A stretch of DNA of 56,323 bases, taken from contig CAJOHI010000008.1 of the NCBI GenBank assembly GCA_905234365.1, positions 1-56,323 on the forward strand, in the 5' to 3' direction. The DNA is from an uncultured Selenomonadaceae bacterium. GTDB taxonomy: Bacteria; Bacillota; Negativicutes; Selenomonadales; Selenomonadaceae. The translations under genes and the position numbers were made by a program. This document shows, piece after piece, positions 25,529 to 33,902 of this stretch; position 1 is the first letter of the stretch; every line of letters starts with the position of its first letter. The notes beneath the pieces are model-generated. The model worked only from the letters and a program-made list of their open reading frames with translations. It was not told the origin of the DNA and ran no database searches.

Positions 25529-26866
25529 ATGGCGGATCACGTTTTAATTTTCCATTTTGGCACTCAAAAAACCGGTACCACTTCTTTACAAAACTTTCTT
25601 TACAATAATAGAGAAACGCTGCTGGCAAAAGGCTGGGATTATCCGAAACTTGCCGAGAATCAAAAGTATCGTTTTATAAATGCTTCCGGTATTTTTTATG
25701 CGATTGTAAATCATGATAATGACGCTCTTGATGAAATTATGAATCGTGTTTTGGATTGTCTTAAAACGCATAACGTGATTTTATCTGCGGAATGTTTTTG
25801 GCTGTTTAAAAATATAGGTGTCGTTTTAAACAAGTTAATAAAATATTATAGTAACGTTAAAGTCGTTGTCTATCTTAGAAGGCAAGATCAATATCTTGAA
25901 TCGGTTTATAATCAATGGATAAAAAACGGCAGCATGTTTGAATCCAGAGAGATGACACAATTTTTAAAAGATGCCGACAGTAACGGCTTATCTAACTATT
26001 TAAATAAACTTATCCAATTAGAAGACATTCTTGGCGACAATTTGATAGTCAAAAAGTATGAAAGAGAATCCTTGAAGAACGGCGATATAATTTTAGATTT
26101 TATCTCTACCATAGGCATAGATATAAAAGACGAAGAATGTCATTTTAAACAACAAGATTCTAATATGTCTCTGAACGTTAATTTAATGGAAATAAAAAGG
26201 ATTATAAATACTTTGCCGGAAGTTAGAAAATATTCATTATTTCAAGATGTCATAAAAGAAGTCAATGTTAATAATATGCAAGATGACGCAAAATATTCGT
26301 CTAAAATAATGTCACCGGAACTTCGCGAAAGCATTTTAAAGCAGCACGAAGAAGAAAATATAGAAATTGCGCGACGGTACTTTGGCGACGAAGAACTCTT
26401 TAAAAATAAAAATACGAATATACCTTACGAACAATCTCAAACCTCGCGAATATTGGAAAACCTAATTAAAATTTGTGCTGTTGCCATAAATAAGCAGGAA
26501 ATAAATTTAGCTTTTCTCACTGCAAGGCAAAGTAACAGAAAGTTAGCGTTTTTTGGCGCAGGAACAATTTGTAAAAATTTTATTAAAAAACGGATATTTC
26601 AACCTGATGTTATAATTGATAATTACGTTTACAATATTGAGGTTGAAGGCATTCCGGTAATTGCGGCAAGTTCAATCGAAAATTATATGGATTATCAAAT
26701 TATAATCACATGTGCGGCTCATAATGAAATTGAGGAACAGTTGATACAAAAAGGTTTGCGCGAAGGTTACGATTATATAAAGTGGTTTAATTTTTCAGAG
26801 TTGAAAAGGCTTGATTTGAATACTAAATTAAATGAATTCCGAAAGACGTTTTTAGCTCAAATATAA
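25529..26866 (+). CDS. PAPS-dependent sulfotransferase-like protein with C-terminal Rossmann-like domain (copy 1)
   Basis: The N-terminal 300 residues have the sulfotransferase layout: a 5'-phosphosulfate loop GTQKTGTTSLQ (11-21) and a 3'-phosphate-binding segment VYLRRQDQYLESVYNQW near residue 115. Residues about 335-420 form a separate Rossmann-like domain starting LAFFGAGTICKNF, then DVIIDNYV, VEGIPVIAA and IIITCAAHNEIEEQL, a module often attached to surface-polysaccharide enzymes. The acceptor is unknown; a sugar of the cell surface is the best guess. Start ATG 25529 after GTGAAGTGA. It follows cysNC by 34 bases, so donor synthesis and use are in one transcript. It is a tandem paralogue of the next gene and visibly more AT-rich than cysD. 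Confidence 0.82.
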   Translation: MADHVLIFHFGTQKTGTTSLQNFLYNNRETLLAKGWDYPKLAENQKYRFINASGIFYAIVNHDNDALDEIMNRVLDCLKTHNVILSAECFWLFKNIGVVLNKLIKYYSNVKVVVYLRRQDQYLESVYNQWIKNGSMFESREMTQFLKDADSNGLSNYLNKLIQLEDILGDNLIVKKYERESLKNGDIILDFISTIGIDIKDEECHFKQQDSNMSLNVNLMEIKRIINTLPEVRKYSLFQDVIKEVNVNNMQDDAKYSSKIMSPELRESILKQHEEENIEIARRYFGDEELFKNKNTNIPYEQSQTSRILENLIKICAVAINKQEINLAFLTARQSNRKLAFFGAGTICKNFIKKRIFQPDVIIDNYVYNIEVEGIPVIAASSIENYMDYQIIITCAAHNEIEEQLIQKGLREGYDYIKWFNFSELKRLDLNTKLNEFRKTFLAQI

Positions 26867-26888
26867 TAACGGAGATGATTTAAACAGC

Positions 26889-28259
26889 ATGGATAATCAC
26901 ATATTATGCCTACATCTCGGAACTCAAAAGACAGGAACTTCATCTTTGCAGGCATTTTTATTTAATAATCGAGATAATTTATTAAAACAAGGCTGGGACT
27001 ATCCGACATTTGAGGAAACTTCTTCCAATTACTCTTTAAATATCAAAAATGGCATTCCTATTTGGTCTGCCTTTTTGGAAAAAGACAATGCGCTCTTTGA
27101 TGAGTGTATGAGCTGCATTTTAAATCATTTGAAGAAAAATAACGTGATAGTTTCTTGCGAAGACATTTGGCCGATGAAGGATATGTTAAATGTCGTTTCA
27201 AAAATTCAGCAGTATTATAAAAATGTTAAAGTTATAGTTTACATTAGAAGGCAAGATCATTACATTGAGTCTCTTTACAATCAGTTTGTAAAAGGACCTA
27301 GACACGAGACAATGGAAATAACGCAATTTGTCGAATATGCCGAAGAAATGAAAATCGCAAGGTATTTAGATAATTTAGTCGCTTTACGTAAAATTTTTGG
27401 AGACAATTTGATCGTCAGACGTTTTGAAAAGGAAGCGTTTCAAGGCGAGCGTAAGGATTTAATTTCTGATTTTTTGACCGTGTTGAAAATTGAGGAGAAG
27501 TCTGCAAATTGGTTCTTTCCTAAAAATCGCAATGAGTCACTTGGTTCGCGTCTTTTGGAGATAAAACGAATAATTAACAGCGTAATTAAAAATACTCATG
27601 AATTTTATAAAAAGTATGATGAGCTTATCAACCAATTAAACACAACTAATGTCAAATTAGGTTTTAAAGACTGTTATAAAATTTTGTCGCCGGAACTTCG
27701 TCAAAAAATTTTGCAAGCTCATGAGGCTGAAAATATCGAAATAGCACGCTTGTTTTTTGAAATAAAAGACGGTGGAGTATTTCAAGATAAAAATATAAAT
27801 ATTCCTTATGAAAAGTGCAATTTTTCCTCTGAGCAGGAAGAATTGATAAAAATTTTCGCTTCAACGACTATTAGGCAAGAAATAAATCTAGCTTTTTTGC
27901 ACTCAAGACAAAACAAAAGGAAATTAGCTTATTTTGGCGCCGGAACCATATGCAGAGACTTTTTGAAAAAAAATCTTTACTCACCGGATGTAATAATTGA
28001 TAATTATACTCAAAATACAGAAGTTGAAGGCATTCCTGTAATTTCCGCAGAATCTATCAAAAATTGGAAAGACTATCATATAATAATTACTTGTGCGGCT
28101 TATAATGAAATAGAAATTCAATTACATCAAAAGCGATTGAGAGAAGGCAACGATTATATAAAGTGGTTTGATATTTCTACGGACGGCAGTCCATATGTTG
28201 ATATATTTATGCTTTATCGTTTAATGTCGTTGCACCCTTATTATAACGTTAAAAATTAA
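26889..28259 (+). CDS. PAPS-dependent sulfotransferase-like protein with C-terminal Rossmann-like domain (copy 2)
   Basis: Same architecture as its upstream neighbour: 5'-phosphosulfate loop GTQKTGTSSLQ (11-21), 3'-phosphate segment YIRRQDHYIESLYNQF, and the C-terminal domain from LAYFGAGTICRDF (about 343) through IIDNYTQN, VEGIPVISA, IIITCAAYNEIE. The two copies align over their full length, closest at the N-terminal loop and the C-terminal domain and most divergent in the middle (residues about 45-300), as expected if they recognise different acceptors or positions. Start ATG 26889 after GGAGATGA, 22 bases after copy 1. No signal peptide, so a cytoplasmic acceptor such as a nucleotide- or lipid-linked glycan is likely. 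Confidence 0.82.
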   Translation: MDNHILCLHLGTQKTGTSSLQAFLFNNRDNLLKQGWDYPTFEETSSNYSLNIKNGIPIWSAFLEKDNALFDECMSCILNHLKKNNVIVSCEDIWPMKDMLNVVSKIQQYYKNVKVIVYIRRQDHYIESLYNQFVKGPRHETMEITQFVEYAEEMKIARYLDNLVALRKIFGDNLIVRRFEKEAFQGERKDLISDFLTVLKIEEKSANWFFPKNRNESLGSRLLEIKRIINSVIKNTHEFYKKYDELINQLNTTNVKLGFKDCYKILSPELRQKILQAHEAENIEIARLFFEIKDGGVFQDKNINIPYEKCNFSSEQEELIKIFASTTIRQEINLAFLHSRQNKRKLAYFGAGTICRDFLKKNLYSPDVIIDNYTQNTEVEGIPVISAESIKNWKDYHIIITCAAYNEIEIQLHQKRLREGNDYIKWFDISTDGSPYVDIFMLYRLMSLHPYYNVKN

Positions 28260-28290
28260 AAGGAGAGCGTTTTTAGCGCAGCTTATTTTC

Positions 28291-29742
28291 ATGGAACAGA
28301 GTAAAAGGTCAAGTATGACGAATTTATTTTTTAGTATGGTTAAAATTGGCTGTATTGGATTTGGCGGCGGTAATGCGCTGATTCCAATTATGCAGCAGGA
28401 ATTAGTCGATAAAAATCGCGTTGTAACTGCACAGGAATTTGAAGAAGATGTTGTGGTTGCAAGTATAACTCCAGGTGCCTTGCCGGTTGAGATTGCAGGC
28501 GGCGTTGGAAGTCGTGCCGGTGGCTGGCGAGGAATGCTTTTAGGTTCATGCGGAATGGCTTTACCCGGTGTTTGCCTCGCGTTGATACTACTTTCATTCT
28601 TATCGCTGCTAAATGAAACAATGGTGCGGCAAATCGAATTTTTAACTGTTGGAATTTCTGCATTTATTGCCTGTCTTTTGATGGATTACATCGTTAAAAC
28701 AATTCGTCAAGCTTCGCAGTCACAAACAATGCGAATGACTTTACTTATAATTGCAACTGCTTTTATATTGACGTGCGGAAAGACGCTATATAAATTTTTA
28801 GGAATTACAGCTTCGCCAATTTTCGGAATAGCGACCATACATGTATTTATGATAGCTTTCTTTTTGGTGTTTTATCTTTACAACAAGAAAACTTTTTTGC
28901 ACTATTCAATATCGGCGTTGTTATGCGTGATTTATTTATTTTGCGTTGGGAAAAGCAGTTTTGTAAATAAAGATTATTTTTACGAAATTGCAATTTTAAT
29001 GTTCATACTTTCAATCTACGACGGCATTACAAATAATTTGTCACACTTAAAATTATTTCGTAAAGCTGATGCGTCCGGCACTAAAAGAGAATTGCTTGCA
29101 TTAACATTTTTTGTAATTTTGACTGCGATTCCTGCCGCTATTGTCACGAATCAAACACCTATGTATCTGTTTAACGGCTTATTTTCGTCGATAATTTCCT
29201 TCGGCGGTGGTGATGCTTATTTGACAGTCGCAGACGGTTTATTTGTTGACACGGACTTAATCACCGAAGATGAATTTTTTGGAACTATTGTTCCGGTGGT
29301 TAATCTGCTGCCAGGTTCAATTCTTTGTAAGACACTAAGCGCGATTGGATATTATATCGGTTATCATAATTCAAATGCGGTCAGTGAAGCGTTGATAGTT
29401 GCAACGGCAGGTTTTTTTATTTCAATAGCGGCATCTTGCGGTGTATTTTCAATCGTCAAGTATCTTTATGAAAATCTTCAGCAGCTTGAAATTTTTCAGA
29501 TAATCCGCAAAATAGTCCGTCCAATCGTCTCCGGTTTAATGCTGACAGTTATTTTATCACTTGCAAATCAAAGCCGAAAAATGGGTATTGCTGAAGGTCT
29601 TGGCTGGTTTCCGGTAATAATTATGGCGATATTATTTTTGATTAATTGCTGGTTGTATTTTTTTAAAAAGTCTTCAAATATAACAATTTTAGGATTCTCA
29701 ACGGCAATGTCAATGTTATTATGTAATATGATTTACGATTAA
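28291..29742 (+). CDS. CHR-family (ChrA-like) anion transporter
   Basis: A 483-residue inner-membrane protein with two homologous halves, each with the CHR signature: KIGCIGFGGGNALIPIMQQELV plus SITPGALPVEIAGGVG in the first, and SIISFGGGDAYLTVADGLFVD plus VVNLLPGSILCKTLSAIGYY in the second. CHR proteins are known as chromate exporters, and sulfate is a competing or alternative substrate. Inside an operon for sulfate activation, sulfate uptake (or exchange) is the likely job, as no other sulfate permease gene is present. ATG 28291 is distant from GGAG; ATG 28315, with AAAGG at normal spacing, may be the true start. Confidence 0.84.
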   Translation: MEQSKRSSMTNLFFSMVKIGCIGFGGGNALIPIMQQELVDKNRVVTAQEFEEDVVVASITPGALPVEIAGGVGSRAGGWRGMLLGSCGMALPGVCLALILLSFLSLLNETMVRQIEFLTVGISAFIACLLMDYIVKTIRQASQSQTMRMTLLIIATAFILTCGKTLYKFLGITASPIFGIATIHVFMIAFFLVFYLYNKKTFLHYSISALLCVIYLFCVGKSSFVNKDYFYEIAILMFILSIYDGITNNLSHLKLFRKADASGTKRELLALTFFVILTAIPAAIVTNQTPMYLFNGLFSSIISFGGGDAYLTVADGLFVDTDLITEDEFFGTIVPVVNLLPGSILCKTLSAIGYYIGYHNSNAVSEALIVATAGFFISIAASCGVFSIVKYLYENLQQLEIFQIIRKIVRPIVSGLMLTVILSLANQSRKMGIAEGLGWFPVIIMAILFLINCWLYFFKKSSNITILGFSTAMSMLLCNMIYD

Positions 29743-29762
29743 TTATAACAGGAGGTAAAATT

Positions 29763-31394
29763 TTGACTGATTACGAAATATTAAAATCAGCAGTATCAGA
29801 TTTACCTGAATTAAATCAACCTATTTACCAACACTCGGAATTGTCTGATATTTCTTCACAACATTTTGAGAATGTGTTAAATTATATTCATCAAATTCAT
29901 GATGCACTAAAAACTAAATTAAATAGACCTTTAAAAATATTAGACTTGGGTTGTTCGCAGGGTTTTATAAGTCTGAATATGGCTTCGTGGCAAGGTTTAA
30001 AAACAATGGGGGGGGGGGATATAGATAAGGGATACGTGTGTAGTATTGATTCTCTTGATAAAAATATTCATGTTTGCAAATTGTTAGCCGAAGAACACTT
30101 GGATTATAAAATTAATTTTTTTCAATTAAGAGTAGAAGATGCTATTATTAATCTTCAAGCTGGATATTATGACATTTTAATTGGACTAAATATCTTCCAA
30201 AATTTGTTTAAACAATATGGTTTAGAGCCAACAAAATATTTAATAAAAATTTTATCTGCTAAAGTGCCGATTTGTATTTTTGAACCGGCTCTTAAAAGTG
30301 AACCGTTTAATTGGGCCGCTTCATTGCCGGAAGACTATAGGGAAATGTTCAATGCTTTTGATTGTGTCAAATTATTAGCATATAATGATACAAATATTTC
30401 TAACGTTAAAAGACCTTTAATATTTGCAAGTAATAAATATATTTATTTTAAATCACTCGGATTATTGGAAATAAACAAAGCTTTAAGAAAACCAAACGAT
30501 TATCTTCCAGAAGATATTAATAAAAGGTATTTCTTTTGTGATGATAAATTTGTAAAATTTTACAGTAAAAAAATTGGAGATGCGGAGGCAGTTTTTACAA
30601 ATGCAGTTGAATTTTTGAAAAACATGGATGGCAAACATGGATTTCCTAAATTCATTGAATTTGAAAATAATTCAGATGAACTTTGGATAGTACGACAAAA
30701 TATTGAAGGAAGAACCTTAACAAGTGTAATTAATAATAATGAACCTTATGATGCTTGGGATATAATAAAACAGACTCTGAATTGGCTGATTATTTTAGAA
30801 CAGCATGGATATTATCACTGTGATCTTTTTCCTAATCTTTCTAATTTAGTTTTAGATTTAAATGGTAAAGTGCATTTAATAGACTATTGCTCTATAGTAA
30901 ATGAAAAGAAAAAGAAGAAATTTTTTATAAAAAGCATTATAATTCAAATTTTTATCTTTATGTACGAGATTTTAGAAAGAAAAGATATTCTTACTAATTC
31001 TTATGATCCTGATCCTAATAAATTTGGCGGATATATGCAAATTGTACATGTCTTAAAAAAGTATATATCTGAAAAGAAATATCTAAAATTATTGAATGCA
31101 AAAAAATTTACTCATTTTTATGAAGTTTTATTTTCCAATGATGAAAATGAAGAACCTGAATATAAATTATTGGAGCAAGAAATTGAGTTTTTGGAAAAAT
31201 ATCAAAGTATTAAGATACAAAGACTGGACGATATATTGGTAAGTAACTTTGATTTGGCAAACGGAAATGCCAAGATTATTCATGATAGCTTAATGTTCTT
31301 ATATAATACTACAGTTAAGCAACAAAAACGTATTGAAGAACTGGAAAACAGGCTTAATAAAATTGAATCAAGGAGTATTTCTAATGTGGAATAA
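29763..31394 (+). CDS. Methyltransferase-kinase-coiled-coil protein, WbdD-like O-antigen chain terminator
   Basis: Three parts are visible. A SAM methyltransferase domain comes first, with motif I ILDLGCSQGF at residues 58-67 and IDSLDKNIHVCKLLAEEH after it. A protein-kinase-like domain follows, with catalytic loop YHCDLFPNLSN near 349 and metal segment VHLIDYCS near 370. A C-terminal coiled coil (about 512-540) ends the protein. This order matches E. coli WbdD, which caps the O-antigen by phosphorylation and methylation and sets chain length with its coiled coil. An 11-G run (30008-30018, codons 82-86) lies between motif I and the acidic end of strand 2, in what looks like an insertion of about 12 residues. 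The gene is strongly AT-rich. Start TTG 29763 after AGGAGGT. It overlaps cysQ. Confidence 0.72.
   Translation: MTDYEILKSAVSDLPELNQPIYQHSELSDISSQHFENVLNYIHQIHDALKTKLNRPLKILDLGCSQGFISLNMASWQGLKTMGGGDIDKGYVCSIDSLDKNIHVCKLLAEEHLDYKINFFQLRVEDAIINLQAGYYDILIGLNIFQNLFKQYGLEPTKYLIKILSAKVPICIFEPALKSEPFNWAASLPEDYREMFNAFDCVKLLAYNDTNISNVKRPLIFASNKYIYFKSLGLLEINKALRKPNDYLPEDINKRYFFCDDKFVKFYSKKIGDAEAVFTNAVEFLKNMDGKHGFPKFIEFENNSDELWIVRQNIEGRTLTSVINNNEPYDAWDIIKQTLNWLIILEQHGYYHCDLFPNLSNLVLDLNGKVHLIDYCSIVNEKKKKKFFIKSIIIQIFIFMYEILERKDILTNSYDPDPNKFGGYMQIVHVLKKYISEKKYLKLLNAKKFTHFYEVLFSNDENEEPEYKLLEQEIEFLEKYQSIKIQRLDDILVSNFDLANGNAKIIHDSLMFLYNTTVKQQKRIEELENRLNKIESRSISNVE
30008..30018 (+). repeat. G11 homopolymer tract inside the WbdD-like gene
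   Basis: Eleven consecutive G encode the end of Met82, Gly83-85 and the start of Asp86. At the length given here the frame is open (ON). Loss or gain of one G would shift the frame in the methyltransferase domain. Such tracts are classic slipped-strand contingency sites. Confidence 0.8.
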
Positions 31395-32166
31395 GGAATT
31401 GAAATTGGCAATTAAAGCGGCTAAAGAGGCAGGCGAAGCAATTTTAAAAGTTTACAATTCGCCAAACACGCTGAAAATAGATTTAAAGGCTGACAAATCA
31501 CCATTAACTGAAGCGGACAGAACCTCAAACAATGTGATATTGCCGCAGTTAAAAGAAGTATTCCCGAATTATGCAATTCTCGACGAAGAAGAAAAAGACG
31601 ATTTTTCGCGACTCAATAATGATTATTGCTTCGTGATTGATCCTCTTGACGGCACAAAGGAATTTATCAAGCGCAACGGTCAATTTACTGTCAACATTGC
31701 GCTGGCTTATAAACATGAAGTTGTTATGGGCGTTATTTATGTTCCTGTAACGCGTGAACTTTATTACGCGGCAAAAGGCGAAGGCGCTTTTTTAAAAAGT
31801 GCTGACGGAAATATCAAAAAACTTCACGTCACTGACAATAAGGATATACTTTCGCTAAAAGTTGTGATGAGTAATTCTCATAACTGCGCTCAAATGGACG
31901 AATTGCTGCAAAAATATAATTTGACGAATTTTGTAAGAGTCGGCAGCTCGCTCAAAGGCTGTATGGTGGCGTCGGGTGAAGCTGATATTTATTACAGATT
32001 TAATCCTACGAGCGAATGGGACACTGCCGCAATGCAATGTATAGTGGAGGAAGCCGGCGGAATTTTTAATCAAATGGATAATTCGCCAATGAGATATAAT
32101 CGTGAAAATTGCCGCAATGACAAGGGCTTTTACGCTGTCAACTGTAAAGAAAATATTTTCGTATAA
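31384..32166 (+). CDS. cysQ: 3'(2'),5'-bisphosphate nucleotidase CysQ
   Basis: CysQ removes the 3'-phosphate of PAP, the by-product left when sulfotransferases use PAPS. It belongs to the inositol-monophosphatase superfamily: metal motifs are LDEEEKDD, IDPLDGTKEF and the C-terminal SEWDTAAMQCIVEEAGG. The length of 260 residues is normal. Start ATG 31384 after AAGGAG; it overlaps the end of the WbdD-like gene by 11 bases, so its translation may depend on that gene being in frame. Its presence completes a PAPS cycle in this operon: activation, transfer and PAP removal. Confidence 0.93.
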   Translation: MWNKELKLAIKAAKEAGEAILKVYNSPNTLKIDLKADKSPLTEADRTSNNVILPQLKEVFPNYAILDEEEKDDFSRLNNDYCFVIDPLDGTKEFIKRNGQFTVNIALAYKHEVVMGVIYVPVTRELYYAAKGEGAFLKSADGNIKKLHVTDNKDILSLKVVMSNSHNCAQMDELLQKYNLTNFVRVGSSLKGCMVASGEADIYYRFNPTSEWDTAAMQCIVEEAGGIFNQMDNSPMRYNRENCRNDKGFYAVNCKENIFV

Positions 32167-32177
32167 ATAAAAAAATT

Positions 32178-32223
32178 GAAGTTTCATTTTCCGATGATTT
32201 TGGTTAATGAGACTTCTTTTTTT
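32178..32223 (+). terminator. Terminator of the sulfation operon
   Basis: GAAGTTTCATT (32178-32188) pairs with AATGAGACTTC (32206-32216, one G-U pair), followed by seven T. Strong 11-bp stem, 11 bases after the cysQ stop. Confidence 0.85.
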
Positions 32224-32224
32224 A

Positions 32225-32254
32225 TTGACAACTATCGTGTTGAAAGGTTATTAT
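32225..32254 (+). promoter_or_regulatory. htpX promoter
   Basis: TTGACA (32225-32230), 18-base spacer, TATTAT (32249-32254). A perfect TATAAT at 32254-32259 is 23 bases away and too far for the same -35. It begins directly after the cysQ terminator. Confidence 0.5.
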
Positions 32255-32286
32255 ATAATTATTGAAATTAAATGGAGTGATACAAG

Positions 32287-33150
32287 ATGAACATATTAAA
32301 GACGACAATTTTAATGGCGTTGCTGACTGGTTTAATGGTCGCAATCGGCGGCGCAGTTGCAGGCGAAAGCGGAGCATTTATTATGCTAATCATTTCGATT
32401 GGTATGAATTTTTTCAGTTATTGGTTTAGCGATTCAATGGTTTTGAAGGCTTACGACGCTCAACAAGTAGATGAAAACTCCGCACCGCAGCTTTATAATT
32501 TGGTTGCTAATCTCGCAAAAAACGCCAACTTACCAATGCCGAGAGTTTATGTTATCAACAGTGACGTTCCGAACGCTTTTGCAACCGGTCGAAATCCAGA
32601 TCATGCTGCTGTTGCGGTTACAACCGGCATAATGAATGCACTTGACTATAATGAAATCAGCGGCGTTTTAGGTCACGAACTTGCTCACGTCAAACACAGA
32701 GATATTTTAATCTCAACCATTGCCGCTTCAATGGCAGGTGTAATTTCGATGATAGCTCAAATGGCACAATGGGCGGCAATTTTTGGTACTAATCGCTCAG
32801 ATGATGACGACAACGGCGGCGGTATTATTGGAACACTTTTTACAATTATTATTGCGCCTATTGCTGCGACGTTGATTCAGCTTGCAATATCAAGAAGTCG
32901 TGAATATGACGCGGATAAAACCGGCGGTGAAATTTGCGGTAATCCAATGTATTTAGCCTCAGCACTTGAGAAGATTGAATATTATGCTCAACATTCTGCG
33001 CCACTTCACGACGCAAGTCCGGCGACGGCACATATGTTTATAATTAATCCGCTGGAAAATGCTAAAGTCGCACTCAAAGGACTATTTTCAACTCACCCGG
33101 CAACTTCAGAAAGAATTGCCCGACTTAAAGAACAAGCACATGTTAATTAA
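32287..33150 (+). CDS. htpX: HtpX-family membrane zinc metalloprotease
   Basis: HtpX degrades damaged membrane proteins. The product is 287 residues. Two N-terminal membrane helices lead to the catalytic motif HELAH (130-134), the third zinc ligand is in SREYDADKTG, and two more hydrophobic segments lie between. The C-terminal HPATSERIARL is a family hallmark. Own promoter, ribosome site TGGAGTGA before ATG 32287. It may run into the PHP and ligase genes (short gaps, no terminator seen). Confidence 0.94.
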   Translation: MNILKTTILMALLTGLMVAIGGAVAGESGAFIMLIISIGMNFFSYWFSDSMVLKAYDAQQVDENSAPQLYNLVANLAKNANLPMPRVYVINSDVPNAFATGRNPDHAAVAVTTGIMNALDYNEISGVLGHELAHVKHRDILISTIAASMAGVISMIAQMAQWAAIFGTNRSDDDDNGGGIIGTLFTIIIAPIAATLIQLAISRSREYDADKTGGEICGNPMYLASALEKIEYYAQHSAPLHDASPATAHMFIINPLENAKVALKGLFSTHPATSERIARLKEQAHVN

Positions 33151-33173
33151 AATTTTAGCAGGAGGTTCAACTA

Positions 33174-33881
33174 ATGAGAGATGTACTTGACGTTCATACT
33201 CACACACTATCCAGCGGTCATGCATATAGCACATTGCATGAAAACGCAACCGTTGCAAAGGCAAAAAATTTACAGTTGCTTGGCGTATCCGATCATGCGC
33301 CGACTACGCCGGGCAGTTGCCATAAATTTAACTTTATGAATTTGCGTTTTATGCCACATGACGCTTACGGAATTAAGCTGCTTTTCGGAATTGAGTTAAA
33401 TATAACTGATTATAGCGGCAGTACGGATTTGGCAGGCAATATTTTAAAAAATCTTGATTATGCTATAGCCAGTCTGCACAATTCTAATTTGCCGCCTGGA
33501 ACTTTAGAGGAAAACACCGCCGCAATAATTGGAGCAATTAAAAATCCTTACGTCGTCATTATTGGGCACCCGGACAATCCGCGTTATCAAGTTGATTTTG
33601 ACGCAATCGCTAAAGCCGCCAAAGATAATAACGTTTTGCTGGAAGTCAATAATTCCTCTTACATTGAAGGCTATCGTAAAGGCTCACGCGATACGGCGGC
33701 AAAGATGTTAAAAGCTTGTCAAAAATATGGCACGGAAGTTATAATGGGTAGTGACGCGCATATTGACGTTGATGTTGGCAATCATGAACATAGTATTGAA
33801 GTTCTCAAGCAAAATAATTTTCCTGAAGAACTTGTTGTAAATTCCGATGTTGAAAAATTCTACAAACATCTAAAAAATTAA
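33174..33881 (+). CDS. PHP-domain phosphatase (YcdX-like)
   Basis: A 235-residue polymerase-and-histidinol-phosphatase domain protein. The metal-binding residues are all visible: HTHT at the start, SDHAP, GIELN, SLH, GHPDNP, NNSS and SDAHI near the end. The family hydrolyses phosphoesters; YcdX-like members have no agreed substrate. Start ATG 33174 after AGGAGG. It follows htpX by 23 bases and precedes the ligase gene by 21. Confidence 0.88.
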   Translation: MRDVLDVHTHTLSSGHAYSTLHENATVAKAKNLQLLGVSDHAPTTPGSCHKFNFMNLRFMPHDAYGIKLLFGIELNITDYSGSTDLAGNILKNLDYAIASLHNSNLPPGTLEENTAAIIGAIKNPYVVIIGHPDNPRYQVDFDAIAKAAKDNNVLLEVNNSSYIEGYRKGSRDTAAKMLKACQKYGTEVIMGSDAHIDVDVGNHEHSIEVLKQNNFPEELVVNSDVEKFYKHLKN

Positions 33882-33902
33882 TATAGTGGAGTGATAATTT
33901 TA

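Noticed and set aside
29763..31394. WbdD-like gene as a pseudogene because of the G tract
   Set aside because: The frame is open over the full length and all expected motifs lie in one frame, so at this tract length the gene is intact.
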